A stretch of 64,000 nucleotides of DNA from Candidatus Saccharimonadota bacterium (GTDB lineage: Bacteria > Patescibacteriota > Saccharimonadia > Saccharimonadales > Saccharimonadaceae). Below the pieces are notes generated by a model that had not been told where the DNA came from, searched no databases, and worked only from the letters and a program-made list of their open reading frames with translations. The position numbers and the translations under genes were made by a program. This document shows positions 42,344 through 50,132 of the stretch, piece by piece. Positions within the stretch are counted from its first letter, which is position 1, and every line of letters starts with the position of its first letter. The DNA is taken from contig VGLK01000002.1 in NCBI GenBank assembly GCA_016866755.1, positions 100,971 to 164,970 on the forward strand, read 5' to 3'.

Positions 42344-42736
42344 CTATGCGTCCTCTCCCTTAGTTGGTGAAAATGCTAAGCTGAGTGAGTTAATGCAGTA
42401 TCGTTGATCGGTGGGCGTAGCAAATCCCTCACCTTCAAACACATGCCCTAAATGACCGCTACAATTGCCGCACACTACTTCCGTGCGAGTCATGCCGTGG
42501 CTATCATCGGTTATAAATTCCACCGCGTGTGGCTTTGCGTCAAAAAAACTCGGCCAACCACAATGAGCATTAAACTTGGTTTCTGAACCGAATAATTCTT
42601 GCCCACAGCCAGCACAGGCATAAGTGCCATCTTTAAAATGTAAATCGTACTCGCCACTAAAGGGCGCTTCGGTTGCCTTCTCTCGAAGTACCGCATACTG
42701 CTGGGGTGTTAAGCGCGTACGCCAATCTTCGGTCAT
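42344..42736 (-). CDS. msrB: Peptide-methionine (R)-S-oxide reductase
   Basis: MsrB repairs the R epimer of methionine sulfoxide. It has two zinc-binding pairs, CAGCG and CGNCSGHLGHVF, the substrate segment FNAHCGWPSFF and the catalytic Cys in RYCINSLSL. The 130-residue stand-alone form is complete. It overlaps the mscL stop codon by 1 base in a mscL-msrB-orn-yjbR-like gene run. Confidence 0.95.
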   Translation of the reverse strand: MTEDWRTRLTPQQYAVLREKATEAPFSGEYDLHFKDGTYACAGCGQELFGSETKFNAHCGWPSFFDAKPHAVEFITDDSHGMTRTEVVCGNCSGHLGHVFEGEGFATPTDQRYCINSLSLAFSPTKGEDA

Positions 42737-43191
42737 TATGGCTTCTTCTTATCAAGCTTATCCAGCTTTAATAGATGAATAATAAAGTAAATAACCAGCG
42801 CAGTAGCAATTAACGTAATAAGCGAAGACACAAAGGCGCCCCATGCAAAATCAGCCTGACGGCCAAAGGCTTGAAATTCCCAGACGGCAGAATTAAGTGC
42901 CTCTTGCGAGCCCACAATAAATTGTACAATTGGACTAATAAAGCCCTCTACTAATTTTCGTACTGTATCGCCAGCGGCTGTACCAATCGCCAAACCAACC
43001 GCTAAACCAACCACGCCTTGTTCTCTAATAAAATTAGTAAACCCGCCTACATGGCCCTGTGCAACCTTAGCTTTTGCCGCTTCAGCTTTGGCTTTTACAG
43101 CTTCAGCCTTGGCCTTGGCTGCCTTATGTCTTGCCGTTTCGGCCTCGGCTTTAGCCCGCGCTGGTGTGAGAGATGATTTGTCTGTCGCCAT
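42736..43191 (-). CDS. mscL: Large-conductance mechanosensitive channel with N-terminal extension
   Basis: MscL opens under membrane tension and releases solutes during osmotic downshock. The first channel helix is FIREQGVVGLAVGLAIGTAAGD and the second is SSLITLIATALVIYFIIHLL, with a short loop and a basic end (LDKLDKKKP). Before the channel are about 45 extra residues, almost all Lys, Ala and Glu in repeats (AKAEAVKAKAEAAKAK), probably a coiled helix in the cytoplasm. Usual MscL has only about 15 residues there. AAGGAAA upstream supports the ATG. Confidence 0.88.
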   Translation of the reverse strand: MATDKSSLTPARAKAEAETARHKAAKAKAEAVKAKAEAAKAKVAQGHVGGFTNFIREQGVVGLAVGLAIGTAAGDTVRKLVEGFISPIVQFIVGSQEALNSAVWEFQAFGRQADFAWGAFVSSLITLIATALVIYFIIHLLKLDKLDKKKP

Positions 43192-43255
43192 AGCTTTCCT
43201 TAATTATCTTTGTACTAGTATACCAAAAGTGTGCGAGAGAATGATTCGCTGACAC

Positions 43256-43297
43256 GAGTCGGTCGCGGCAGAAGAATTTCTCTCCCGCGACCGACTC
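43256..43297. terminator. Long GC-rich hairpin
   Basis: A perfect 13-bp stem, GAGTCGGTCGCGG with CCGCGACCGACTC, encloses a 16-base loop that can itself pair AGAA with TTCT. No U-tract follows on either strand. An alternative stem CGGCAGA/TCTGCCG (43266-43272 and 43296-43302) overlaps it. It lies just past the stop of the GC-rich gene and most likely acts as its terminator or as a 3' stabiliser. Confidence 0.55.
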
Positions 43298-43322
43298 TGC
43301 CGTGGTCAAATGACACCAACAG

Positions 43323-43748
43323 CTAGGCGCGCAGCAAATCCAGACGGTACCAACGGTCAGGATCGAGCGGCGTGCCGCTGTTTACGCGCCGAAAGCGAAT
43401 TCGGTAGCGCACCTGAGTTGACGCCTGCAATCCTGCCGGATAGTACGTAGCGTGCTGCGGACCAGAATGCTCCAAATTCCATAGCGCCGACGTAAACTGC
43501 CGAATCGACACGTTGTTGTGTGTTGCTTCGGGGAACTCGTTGGGGTGCATACCCGGCTTCATGTCGGGAACAACCAGGCCGATGTTCTCGGCCAAGCCGG
43601 TTCTGGTATCGGCCATCATAACGATGCCGCCACCTAAAATCCGATCAAAACTCGAGACCACCACTGCATCAATCGCCTGCTTTACCACCTCCCTTGTCTC
43701 TTGCGTTGCACGCAGGTGAAGCTTAGTGGTAGAAAGCGTCAGGCTCAT
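43323..43748 (-). CDS. GC-rich orphan gene of unknown function
   Basis: AGAGGA nine bases upstream supports the ATG at 43748, giving 141 residues; an ATG three codons earlier leaves no room for the ribosome binding site. The protein is a soluble mixed alpha/beta chain (HLRATQETREVVKQAIDAVV, then VRYRIRFRR and YRLDLLRA at the end). Its codons favour C and G at third positions more than the neighbours do. It has its own promoter and downstream hairpin, so it stands as a separate transfer unit. No family is recognised. Confidence 0.65.
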   Translation of the reverse strand: MSLTLSTTKLHLRATQETREVVKQAIDAVVVSSFDRILGGGIVMMADTRTGLAENIGLVVPDMKPGMHPNEFPEATHNNVSIRQFTSALWNLEHSGPQHATYYPAGLQASTQVRYRIRFRRVNSGTPLDPDRWYRLDLLRA

Positions 43749-43802
43749 GCGAACCATCCTCTCGGTTGTAACGCAGCCTATATTTTAGGCGTACAAGTTT
43801 AT

Positions 43803-43830
43803 ATTATAAACGATTTTACAAGTTTATCAA
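43803..43830 (-). promoter_or_regulatory. Promoter of the GC-rich orphan gene
   Basis: TTGATA (43825-43830), 16-base spacer, TATAAT (43803-43808), reading toward 43748. Confidence 0.65.
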
Positions 43831-43831
43831 T

Positions 43832-45475
43832 TTACATAGAGTCTGGCGCATGAATACCCAGAACCTGTAATCCACGCCGTAACGTGTGGGCGTAACGGGC
43901 AACCAATGCAGCACGATGCGCTTGCTCTTTACTGCCCACTACGGTATGTTGTTCGTAAAAGCGATTAAATACTTGCGCTAGTTCAAACAAATAACTGCAC
44001 ACATAATGGGGCGACAGCTCCTGTGTCGCTCGTTCTAACACGTCGCTATACTCGGTAAGTTTTCGCACCAGTGAGCGTTCTTCGCTATTTAAAAGTTTTG
44101 AATCTAACGCAGCAAAATCATCTGGTGACTGCTGTATTTTTTCTAAAATTCGTATTGCACGCGCATGTGCATACTGTAAATAAGAGCCCGTGTTACCCTG
44201 TAAACTTACCGTTTCGGCTGGATCAAAAATTACATCTGAGCCAATTTTTACTTTCAAAAATTGATACCGCATGGCACCAGCTACAATTTCGTCTTTTGCC
44301 TCTCCGCCTCGAGCAACAACTGCTTGCTGAATTTGACTAAACAGACTTTCAATCGTTACTACGTCACCGTCACGTGAACTCATTTTGCCGGTAGTTAATT
44401 TTGCCGTACCATGAGAAATATTTTGCGTTACACCATCAAGTTCGGGTAAGCAAAGTTCTGCGGCCTTAATTACATTTTTAAAGTAGGCTTTTTGCTCTTC
44501 GGCTGTCACAATATAACTTTTATCCGCGCGATAATCGGCGTGCTTAAGCTGCATAAGACCAAGGTCGCGAGCCGGATATAAGCCACGGCCAGCACTCGAG
44601 ATAAACGCAGCATCAAACTGGCCATATTGTTCACCCGGAAACACAATTGCTCCATCACTCTTTATAAAAACGTCTCCAGTGTGGCGCTTTACGGTCTCAA
44701 CGCCTAGTGCATCAGCCTGACTCTCAAGGTAACGCCTCTCTATTGGCACGCAACCAAGACGCTTCACCGTCGCATCAATTTGCTCAAAACTCCAAGCTTT
44801 GCAAATTTCATACACCTGTCGATATAGCGCGTCATCGAGTACAAATGATTGCTTCGCCAGCTCATCAATCTGTTTTTTTACCTCATCGTCGGCTTTTGCG
44901 GCTTGCGCTCCCTTGGCATACATTCGACTCATAAAGTCATTGCGTGCGCCAGGCTCAATCGCTTCAAGTCGAGAAACGTCACCTTCAATATACTTTAAAA
45001 TTGCCCACATACTTTTACCAACATGCGCGCCTACGTCGCCATGGTAACTTACTCGGTGCACCTCGGCACCACTAGCCTCTAGAAGATTCGCTACGGTATC
45101 GGCCAAAATAGAATTAAACCCGTGCCCTACGTGCATTGCCTTAAACGGATTAGGGTTATTAGTTTCGATAACCACTTTTTGACCGCGACGAGACTGGCGC
45201 GGTTGATGTGATAACTGGGCAATAAGTGCCTTATTCGACAGGCGAATGTTTAGAAAGCCTGGCCCAGCCACCTCAACTCCAGCATATTCGCCACTCTCGC
45301 GCAGCGCAGCAGCCAATTCGTCTGCTATTGCGCGGGGGTTAGATTTTAGCCGACCGGCCAGTTGCAGGGCGACATTTGAGCTGTAATCACCAAACTGCTC
45401 GTCAGGTCGAGTAACAATTGGTTGCACGTCAAGTTTGTAGCGCTCTTTAATAAGCTGAGAGATTTTTTGCTCCAT
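43832..45475 (-). CDS. argS: Arginyl-tRNA synthetase
   Basis: Class I synthetase charging tRNA-Arg. The N-terminal additional domain, the HIGH-type motif in NPNPFKAMHVGHGFNSI, LGLMQLKHADY, and the KMSSR signature (KMSSRDGDVV) are present, followed by the DALR anticodon-binding domain at the C-terminus. The 547 residues are of usual length. The gene has TATACT nine bases upstream and a small acidic gene behind it. Confidence 0.96.
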   Translation of the reverse strand: MEQKISQLIKERYKLDVQPIVTRPDEQFGDYSSNVALQLAGRLKSNPRAIADELAAALRESGEYAGVEVAGPGFLNIRLSNKALIAQLSHQPRQSRRGQKVVIETNNPNPFKAMHVGHGFNSILADTVANLLEASGAEVHRVSYHGDVGAHVGKSMWAILKYIEGDVSRLEAIEPGARNDFMSRMYAKGAQAAKADDEVKKQIDELAKQSFVLDDALYRQVYEICKAWSFEQIDATVKRLGCVPIERRYLESQADALGVETVKRHTGDVFIKSDGAIVFPGEQYGQFDAAFISSAGRGLYPARDLGLMQLKHADYRADKSYIVTAEEQKAYFKNVIKAAELCLPELDGVTQNISHGTAKLTTGKMSSRDGDVVTIESLFSQIQQAVVARGGEAKDEIVAGAMRYQFLKVKIGSDVIFDPAETVSLQGNTGSYLQYAHARAIRILEKIQQSPDDFAALDSKLLNSEERSLVRKLTEYSDVLERATQELSPHYVCSYLFELAQVFNRFYEQHTVVGSKEQAHRAALVARYAHTLRRGLQVLGIHAPDSM

Positions 45476-45484
45476 AACCTCTCT

Positions 45485-45490
45485 AGTATA
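45485..45490 (-). promoter_or_regulatory. -10 hexamer of argS
   Basis: TATACT on the minus strand ends nine bases before the argS ATG; AGAGAGG in between may still serve as a ribosome binding site. Confidence 0.4.
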
Positions 45491-45495
45491 TCAGA

Positions 45496-45618
45496 CTAAC
45501 GAACGTCGTCGGTTGCAAGCTCTTCGTAATCGTAATCTAGAGCACTGCCAGAGACCGTGCTAATGCCGCGAATATTGTGAAGAAGTACATTTAGTACGTC
45601 AAAATCGTCGTTGCTCAT
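45496..45618 (-). CDS. Small acidic protein (40 residues)
   Basis: A 40-codon frame upstream of argS on the same strand, with AAGG eight bases before the ATG. The product is acidic (MSNDDFDVLNVLLHN at the start, DYDYEELATDDVR at the end) with one short hydrophobic helix. The ribosome binding site supports expression. Function unknown. Confidence 0.5.
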   Translation of the reverse strand: MSNDDFDVLNVLLHNIRGISTVSGSALDYDYEELATDDVR

Positions 45619-45718
45619 ATTTTTGCCTTGTTTATTTTTTGTATTGGTATGCCACGCGTGTTAATTTTTTCGTGATACTTACATAAACATTAGCATAATA
45701 GCATAGTCTTGTCAATGT

Positions 45719-45745
45719 TTGACACCTCTCACTGCACGCTATAAA
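45719..45745 (+). promoter_or_regulatory. Pilin gene promoter
   Basis: TTGACA (45719-45724), 15-base spacer, TATAAA (45740-45745), ending 10 bases before the pilin ATG. Confidence 0.55.
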
Positions 45746-45755
45746 GTAGGGACAG

Positions 45756-46265
45756 ATGAAAAACCATAAGGGCTTTACAATTGTTGAACTTTTAATCGTA
45801 ATTGTAGTAATTGCTATTTTGGCGGCAATAACCATTGTGGCGTATAACGGAATTCAAACCAGAGCTGAAAATACCAAAAATCTTACTGCCGTTAATCAAA
45901 CCGCAAAACTACTTCGCCTTTACAAAGAGACTCACGGCTACTACCCTACTCACTCAGGCGCAGCTATGGTATGTATAGGACGCGGGTATACTAATAACAC
46001 CTGCTCGCGTGATGCCGACGGCAGTAATTCTGTTCAAAATTCAGATTCGTTCGATAATGAACTACGTAAAGCCGGTAGCCTTCCGCAACCAAGCACTAAG
46101 GTGCTTACTCGCGATAATGGCAGGCAAGTTTCAGGATTAAATTTTCGCCAGCCTGACCGCATGATCCGCTATTACATTAACGGCGCTAATCAACCATGCG
46201 AGGCTGGCGGCACGAGTCATACCTACGAAACTGTTACCGAGTGCCGGCTTGTGCTGCCTCAGTAG
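45756..46265 (+). CDS. Type IV pilin-like protein
   Basis: A short basic leader (MKNHKG) ends at the prepilin peptidase site G6-F7 followed by TIVELLIVIVVIAILAAIT, with Glu at +5 of the mature chain as in type IV pilins. The globular domain (residues about 35-169) has four cysteines (VCIGRG, NTCSRD, PCEAGG, ECRLV) that probably form two disulfides. Type IV pili drive attachment and twitching and serve DNA uptake; in Saccharibacteria they are tied to host contact. No assembly genes are in the window. Its end overlaps pyrG by 32 bases. Confidence 0.9.
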   Translation: MKNHKGFTIVELLIVIVVIAILAAITIVAYNGIQTRAENTKNLTAVNQTAKLLRLYKETHGYYPTHSGAAMVCIGRGYTNNTCSRDADGSNSVQNSDSFDNELRKAGSLPQPSTKVLTRDNGRQVSGLNFRQPDRMIRYYINGANQPCEAGGTSHTYETVTECRLVLPQ

Positions 46266-47850
46266 CGCGAATTAATCCAACAAACAGCGGGTGTGGATTA
46301 TGTGGCCGCGAGCGAAACTCTGGGTGCGCTTGGGTGGCTACAAAAAAATTCTGATTTTTAGCCTCTACAAATTCAACTAATTTGCCGTCCGGTGAGGTGC
46401 CGCTTACTATCAGCCCGCCACTATTAAACGCCGCTTCAAACTGGCGATTCACCTCGTAACGATGGCGGTGGCGCTCGGTAATATGCAAGCTGCCATAGAG
46501 TTGTTCAACCAATGAACCAGCCACCGCTACCGCTGGATAATCACCAAGTCGCAAAGTTCCACCTGTCGATTCTTTACCCGCCTGACCTTCCATAATATAA
46601 ATCACATTATGCGGTGTGTTTGGGTTAAATTCACTACTGTTAGCTTGCTCTAAGCCGCTCATGCGCGCAGCCGCAATCACTGCTACCTGAAGCCCAAGGC
46701 AAATTCCTAAATATGGCTTATTGTGGGTTAGCGCATAACGAGCGGCAGCGATTTTTCCCTCTACTCCACGCTCGCCAAAACCTCCCGGCACCACTAACGC
46801 ATCAACCGCCGCAAAGTCTTCTTCCGCTGCTGTTTCGGCGTTAATCCACACAATATTTACCTGAAGTTTATCGTGCCAAGCAGCAGCTTTCAGCGCCTCT
46901 AGCACCGAAATATAGGTGTCTTCATTATCTAAATATTTCGCTACTACGCCTACGTTTACTATTGGTGTGTTTTCGGCGTGTACGTGCGAGACTAACTCGC
47001 GCCAGCTTTTCATTTCTGGTACAGCTTCGCCAATTGGCAAAAACCGCTGCAACACTTTGTGAATACCGCTGCTGGCGATCGACAGCGGCACCTCGTACAC
47101 TGTGCGGGCATTTGGTAGCAAAATTACTCCATCACTTGCTACGCCGCTAAAACTCGCAATCTTTTCGGCCGTAGAATGCGGCGCCGGCTCATCGGTACGT
47201 ACTACTACGCAATCGGGTGTTATGCCAAAGCCGCGCAGGTCGTTAAGAGCATTTTGAGCCGGTTTAGTCTTAAATTCTTTGCTTGTTGAAATAAATGGCA
47301 CGTACACCACGTGTACGTACATACAATTTTCACGGCCTACACGCATAGAAAACTCTCGAATCGCCTCTACAAAACTAAGTCCTTCGTAGTCACCAACCGT
47401 GCCGCCAATCTCAACAATATGCACCTGCCCATCGGCTGCTAGCTCTATCGCATCTTGAATAGCACCTGTTAGGTGCGGCACTAGCTGTACGGTGCGACCG
47501 CCAAATTTTCCTGCTCGCTCGTCGGCGATAAGTTGACTTAATAGCTTACCCGAAAGCGTAGCGTTTTTTTGCGTTAACTCGAGATTTAAAAATCGTTCAT
47601 AATGGCCCAAATCAAGGTCGGTCTCGGCGCCATCTTTTGTTACAAAGCACTCGCCATGCTCCTTGGGATTAAGCAAACCCGCATCTACGTTAAGATACGG
47701 GTCGCACTTTTGAATTGACACCTTTACCCCTTGAGATTGCAGCACGGCTCCAATACTCGCAGCGGTTATGCCTTTCCCTACCCCGGAAAGAACACCGCCT
47801 GTGACAAAAATATATTTTGTATTTTCCATGTGTGTTGAACTACTCATCAT
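46234..47850 (-). CDS. pyrG: CTP synthase
   Basis: PyrG aminates UTP to CTP with glutamine. The synthetase domain begins with KYIFVTGGVLSGVGKGITAAS, and the class I glutamine amidotransferase domain has GGFGERG, the nucleophile Cys in LGICLGLQ and the His/Glu pair in THPEF-like AHPEFRSRP. All 538 residues are present. The ATG at 47850 sits eight bases after TATAAT; an ATG seven codons later is the alternative family start. The 3' end overlaps the convergent pilin gene. Confidence 0.96.
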   Translation of the reverse strand: MMSSSTHMENTKYIFVTGGVLSGVGKGITAASIGAVLQSQGVKVSIQKCDPYLNVDAGLLNPKEHGECFVTKDGAETDLDLGHYERFLNLELTQKNATLSGKLLSQLIADERAGKFGGRTVQLVPHLTGAIQDAIELAADGQVHIVEIGGTVGDYEGLSFVEAIREFSMRVGRENCMYVHVVYVPFISTSKEFKTKPAQNALNDLRGFGITPDCVVVRTDEPAPHSTAEKIASFSGVASDGVILLPNARTVYEVPLSIASSGIHKVLQRFLPIGEAVPEMKSWRELVSHVHAENTPIVNVGVVAKYLDNEDTYISVLEALKAAAWHDKLQVNIVWINAETAAEEDFAAVDALVVPGGFGERGVEGKIAAARYALTHNKPYLGICLGLQVAVIAAARMSGLEQANSSEFNPNTPHNVIYIMEGQAGKESTGGTLRLGDYPAVAVAGSLVEQLYGSLHITERHRHRYEVNRQFEAAFNSGGLIVSGTSPDGKLVEFVEAKNQNFFVATQAHPEFRSRPHNPHPLFVGLIRATEAAQAGTR

Positions 47851-47858
47851 GGAACTTC

Positions 47859-47864
47859 ATTATA
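47859..47864 (-). promoter_or_regulatory. -10 hexamer of pyrG (leaderless)
   Basis: TATAAT on the minus strand ends eight bases before the ATG at 47850. Confidence 0.5.
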
Positions 47865-47911
47865 GCACCGTTATGGCGTAGTGCGCCATATATAGAGTGT
47901 TGTAGTAAAAG

Positions 47912-49228
47912 CTATTCTATATATAGAGTGCCAGACGAATTATCGAATGGGTTGTCAAGTAGCGCTGAACCCGGCTTGTACGTGTAAAGCGGCGCCTGAT
48001 CGTAACTCCAGGCGTGTTGCAGTGGCTGTAAAATTTGCCAGGCACGAATCACTTCCTCGCCTTCAGTGAACAAGTTTTTTCTTCCACGAATTGCATCGAC
48101 CAGCACTTGCTCGTACGCTTCGGGAAGCTGCTCGTCCTCTGGGTAAGAAAAACCAAGTCGCCGAGTTTCGTGCGCCGTGTCGTAGCCTGGCTTTTTTATT
48201 GTTAACTCAATCTCAATACCTTCGTTTGGTTGAACATGAAAAATGATTGTGTTGCGCTGTTGTTGGTGGTGCTTCTTTAAATATACCCGAATTTCTGTAG
48301 TCTTTGCAGCCAGTGCTTTACCGGTAATTAATCGCAGCGGTACACCTTGCCAACGCGGCTGTTTTGAGGCAAGCTCTAGGGCTACAAAAGTTTCTGTGCT
48401 TGATTTTTCACTTTTTATTTCTTCGCGGTAACCTTTATATTGAGCGCGAATACTTTTTTTAGGTTCAGCTGGCATAATTTGCTCAAGCGCCTGTAGCCGC
48501 TGCGCCGGCAACTGATCCCATGTAAAATTGTCTGGAACTTCCATAAGCACAAGAGCCAAAAGCTGTAGTAAATGCCCCTGCACTACGTCGCGTAGGGCGC
48601 CTGTCTGCTCGTAAAACTGCCCCCTTCCCTCTATTCCAATCTTTTCACCAGCTACAATTTCAATCGCCTCAACGGCACTATTGTTCCAAATGTGTGAGAA
48701 AAGAGCATTATGCGCCCTAAACGCTACAATATTTTGAGCCATTTCTTTTGCAAGGTAGTGATCAATTCGATAAATTTGTTGTTCAGAAAAATAACGAGCC
48801 GTTCGGCCAATTACTTCTCGCGCCGACGCTTCATCGACACCAAACGGTTTTTCGAATAAAATTTTTACGTTTGGCGTATTAAGTCCAGCGTCACCCAAAA
48901 AATCGACAATTTGCGTAGCGGCTCGTGGCGGCACCGAAAGATAGACCAACAATTGGTCGCTATCATTAAGCGCTAAATATGTTTTTAAATCATCATATTG
49001 AGCCGAGTCTGCAATATCCATGGTATAAACGCGTGTATTCTCTAGTAACGCTTCGGGCTGCTTCACTGCCTCCTCAATGAGCGCCTTTACATCAACTTCA
49101 CGTCGCGAAACCCCTATAATTTCCAAATTTTCCGCTGATTTTGTTCGTAAAATCTCGGCCAACGCTGGCAATAATTTGCGCTGGCTTAAATCGCCCGTTA
49201 TACCAAATATGAGAAGTTTTGTCGTCAT
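47912..49228 (-). CDS. zwf: Glucose-6-phosphate 1-dehydrogenase
   Basis: Zwf oxidises glucose 6-phosphate and makes NADPH at the entry to the oxidative pentose phosphate route. The nucleotide-binding FGITGDLSQRKLLPAL opens the protein, and the substrate motif RIDHYLAKE lies near residue 157. At 438 residues it is a little shorter than typical 480-500. No lactonase or 6-phosphogluconate dehydrogenase gene is nearby. Its NADPH could feed the reductive steps such as ribonucleotide reduction; this is inference. Confidence 0.94.
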   Translation of the reverse strand: MTTKLLIFGITGDLSQRKLLPALAEILRTKSAENLEIIGVSRREVDVKALIEEAVKQPEALLENTRVYTMDIADSAQYDDLKTYLALNDSDQLLVYLSVPPRAATQIVDFLGDAGLNTPNVKILFEKPFGVDEASAREVIGRTARYFSEQQIYRIDHYLAKEMAQNIVAFRAHNALFSHIWNNSAVEAIEIVAGEKIGIEGRGQFYEQTGALRDVVQGHLLQLLALVLMEVPDNFTWDQLPAQRLQALEQIMPAEPKKSIRAQYKGYREEIKSEKSSTETFVALELASKQPRWQGVPLRLITGKALAAKTTEIRVYLKKHHQQQRNTIIFHVQPNEGIEIELTIKKPGYDTAHETRRLGFSYPEDEQLPEAYEQVLVDAIRGRKNLFTEGEEVIRAWQILQPLQHAWSYDQAPLYTYKPGSALLDNPFDNSSGTLYIE

Positions 49229-49234
49229 TCTATA

Positions 49235-49240
49235 AGTATA
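49235..49240 (-). promoter_or_regulatory. -10 hexamer of zwf (leaderless)
   Basis: TATACT on the minus strand ends six bases before the zwf ATG. Confidence 0.5.
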
Positions 49241-49420
49241 CTCTGTTTGGGGAATTTCTCTAAATTAGTATGCTTATGTTACTGCCCATGTGTTTGCTGT
49301 TATTTATGGGTAGATGATTATATTGGTAATTATTGGGACTAGCTGAATAATCAACCCGTTCGGCTTAAAGAGGGGCGTAAAAGTAAGTAGGCGACAGGCT
49401 TCTGGCCGCACTCAATCCAT

Positions 49421-49579
49421 TTACTGTAAAAACGAATGTTTCCGCCAAACGGTCACACGTCGTACAGTAAAGATAATCGCACGTACAATAACCACCGTCG
49501 CAAGCTTATGGTGTTTAATCCATTTTTTTATATGGCGTAACATTCTAGTTCCACCATCTTTTGATTGTGATGATGGCAT
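49421..49579 (-). CDS. Small cationic peptide gene (52 residues)
   Basis: A 52-codon minus-strand frame with an excellent ribosome binding site (GAGGAA, five bases before the ATG). The product has a polar N-terminus, then a strongly basic region (RHIKKWIKHHK), a hydrophobic core (ATVVIVRAIIFTV) and a basic end (RRVTVWRKH). Its charge and amphipathic look are those of a membrane-interacting peptide. No family is recognised. It lies in a gene-poor stretch between zwf and the nrd genes. Confidence 0.6.
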   Translation of the reverse strand: MPSSQSKDGGTRMLRHIKKWIKHHKLATVVIVRAIIFTVRRVTVWRKHSFLQ

Positions 49580-49874
49580 ATATTCCTCGGATTAGTAAGC
49601 CCGCGCTCAGTGGCCAAATTAATTTGCTAATTTCATTTTTTGGCAGCCATTTGTTTTAAATTTATTGATAATTAGGTTTTTATGGCACTTTAGCGAGCAA
49701 CCACGAGCGAGAACTTAATACTTTTGTTATGCGGTTTACTGCTCCATTTTCGTACATCACTAACCACTCTCTTAATTATCACAAGAATAGCATTTACATC
49801 ATTAAATACTATAGTAGGTTACTACGAAAAAACCGCCGATACTGGCGATTTTTTCGTAAAAAATTACTTTGAGT
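49580..49874. other. Gene-poor stretch with the nrd-side terminator
   Basis: AT-rich DNA between the cationic peptide gene and the small Cys-x-x-Cys gene. Apart from the terminator at 49823-49858 I see no supported gene. A plus-strand frame from 49724 to 49981 runs through the terminator and antisense to the small gene, and is rejected. Confidence 0.5.
49823..49858. terminator. Bidirectional terminator downstream of the nrd genes
   Basis: TACGAAAAAA and TTTTTTCGTA flank a CGCC/GGCG stem with a six-base loop; on the minus strand the stem is followed by GTTTTTTCG. It lies 16 bases after the stop of the small Cys-x-x-Cys gene and would end that transcript. Confidence 0.8.
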
Positions 49875-50048
49875 TTACTGACACCCAAGGCACATCGTCA
49901 AATCAGCTGGATCAAGTGGAGCGACAATTTTACCGCTATCTTGGGCATCGGCCTGAGCTTGTGCCTGTGCGTTCGCCATAGCAGCGTCAATAGCAGCTAG
50001 CTTTTCTTCAAGCGTCATATCGTCTGAAATGATTGCGTTCCCGTTCAT
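49875..50048 (-). CDS. 57-residue protein ending in Cys-x-x-Cys-Gln, candidate detached redox tail of NrdA
   Basis: The frame has a strong ribosome binding site (AGGGGGA seven to eight bases before the ATG) and is closed by a terminator. Residues about 11-37 form one Ala/Gln-rich helix (MTLEEKLAAIDAAMANAQ), then a linker (KIVAPLDPADL) leads to the last five residues C53-L-G-C56-Q. Class I ribonucleotide reductase large subunits usually end in a cysteine pair on a flexible tail that re-reduces the active site. NrdA here has none, and this gene follows nrdA, nrdB and a small flavin-type gene on the same strand. The trans-tail role is inference from this match; a general small redox protein is the alternative. 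Confidence 0.75.
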   Translation of the reverse strand: MNGNAIISDDMTLEEKLAAIDAAMANAQAQAQADAQDSGKIVAPLDPADLTMCLGCQ

Positions 50049-50103
50049 TTTGTGAATCCCCCTTTTTATGATCTAACTATACATGTGGTGTTGCTTATGT
50101 TAA

Positions 50104-50132
50104 TTATACGCTGCCTATAGCGTATTGTCACC
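50104..50132 (-). promoter_or_regulatory. Possible promoter of the Cys-x-x-Cys gene, with inverted repeat
   Basis: GTGACA, 17-base spacer, TATAAT (50104-50109) reads toward 50048. Between the hexamers a perfect inverted repeat ATACGCT (50107-50113) / AGCGTAT (50120-50126) spans the stop codon of the upstream gene, and could be an operator or a hairpin. The small gene may thus be read both from the nrd operon and on its own. Confidence 0.4.

Noticed and set aside
47886..47932. Repeated ATATATAGAGTG near the end of zwf, similar to part of an NrdR box
   Set aside because: Not near nrd genes, one copy is coding, and the symmetric halves of an NrdR box are missing.
49724..49981. 85-codon plus-strand frame
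   Set aside because: It runs through the terminator at 49823-49858 and antisense to the well-supported Cys-x-x-Cys gene; no ribosome binding site.
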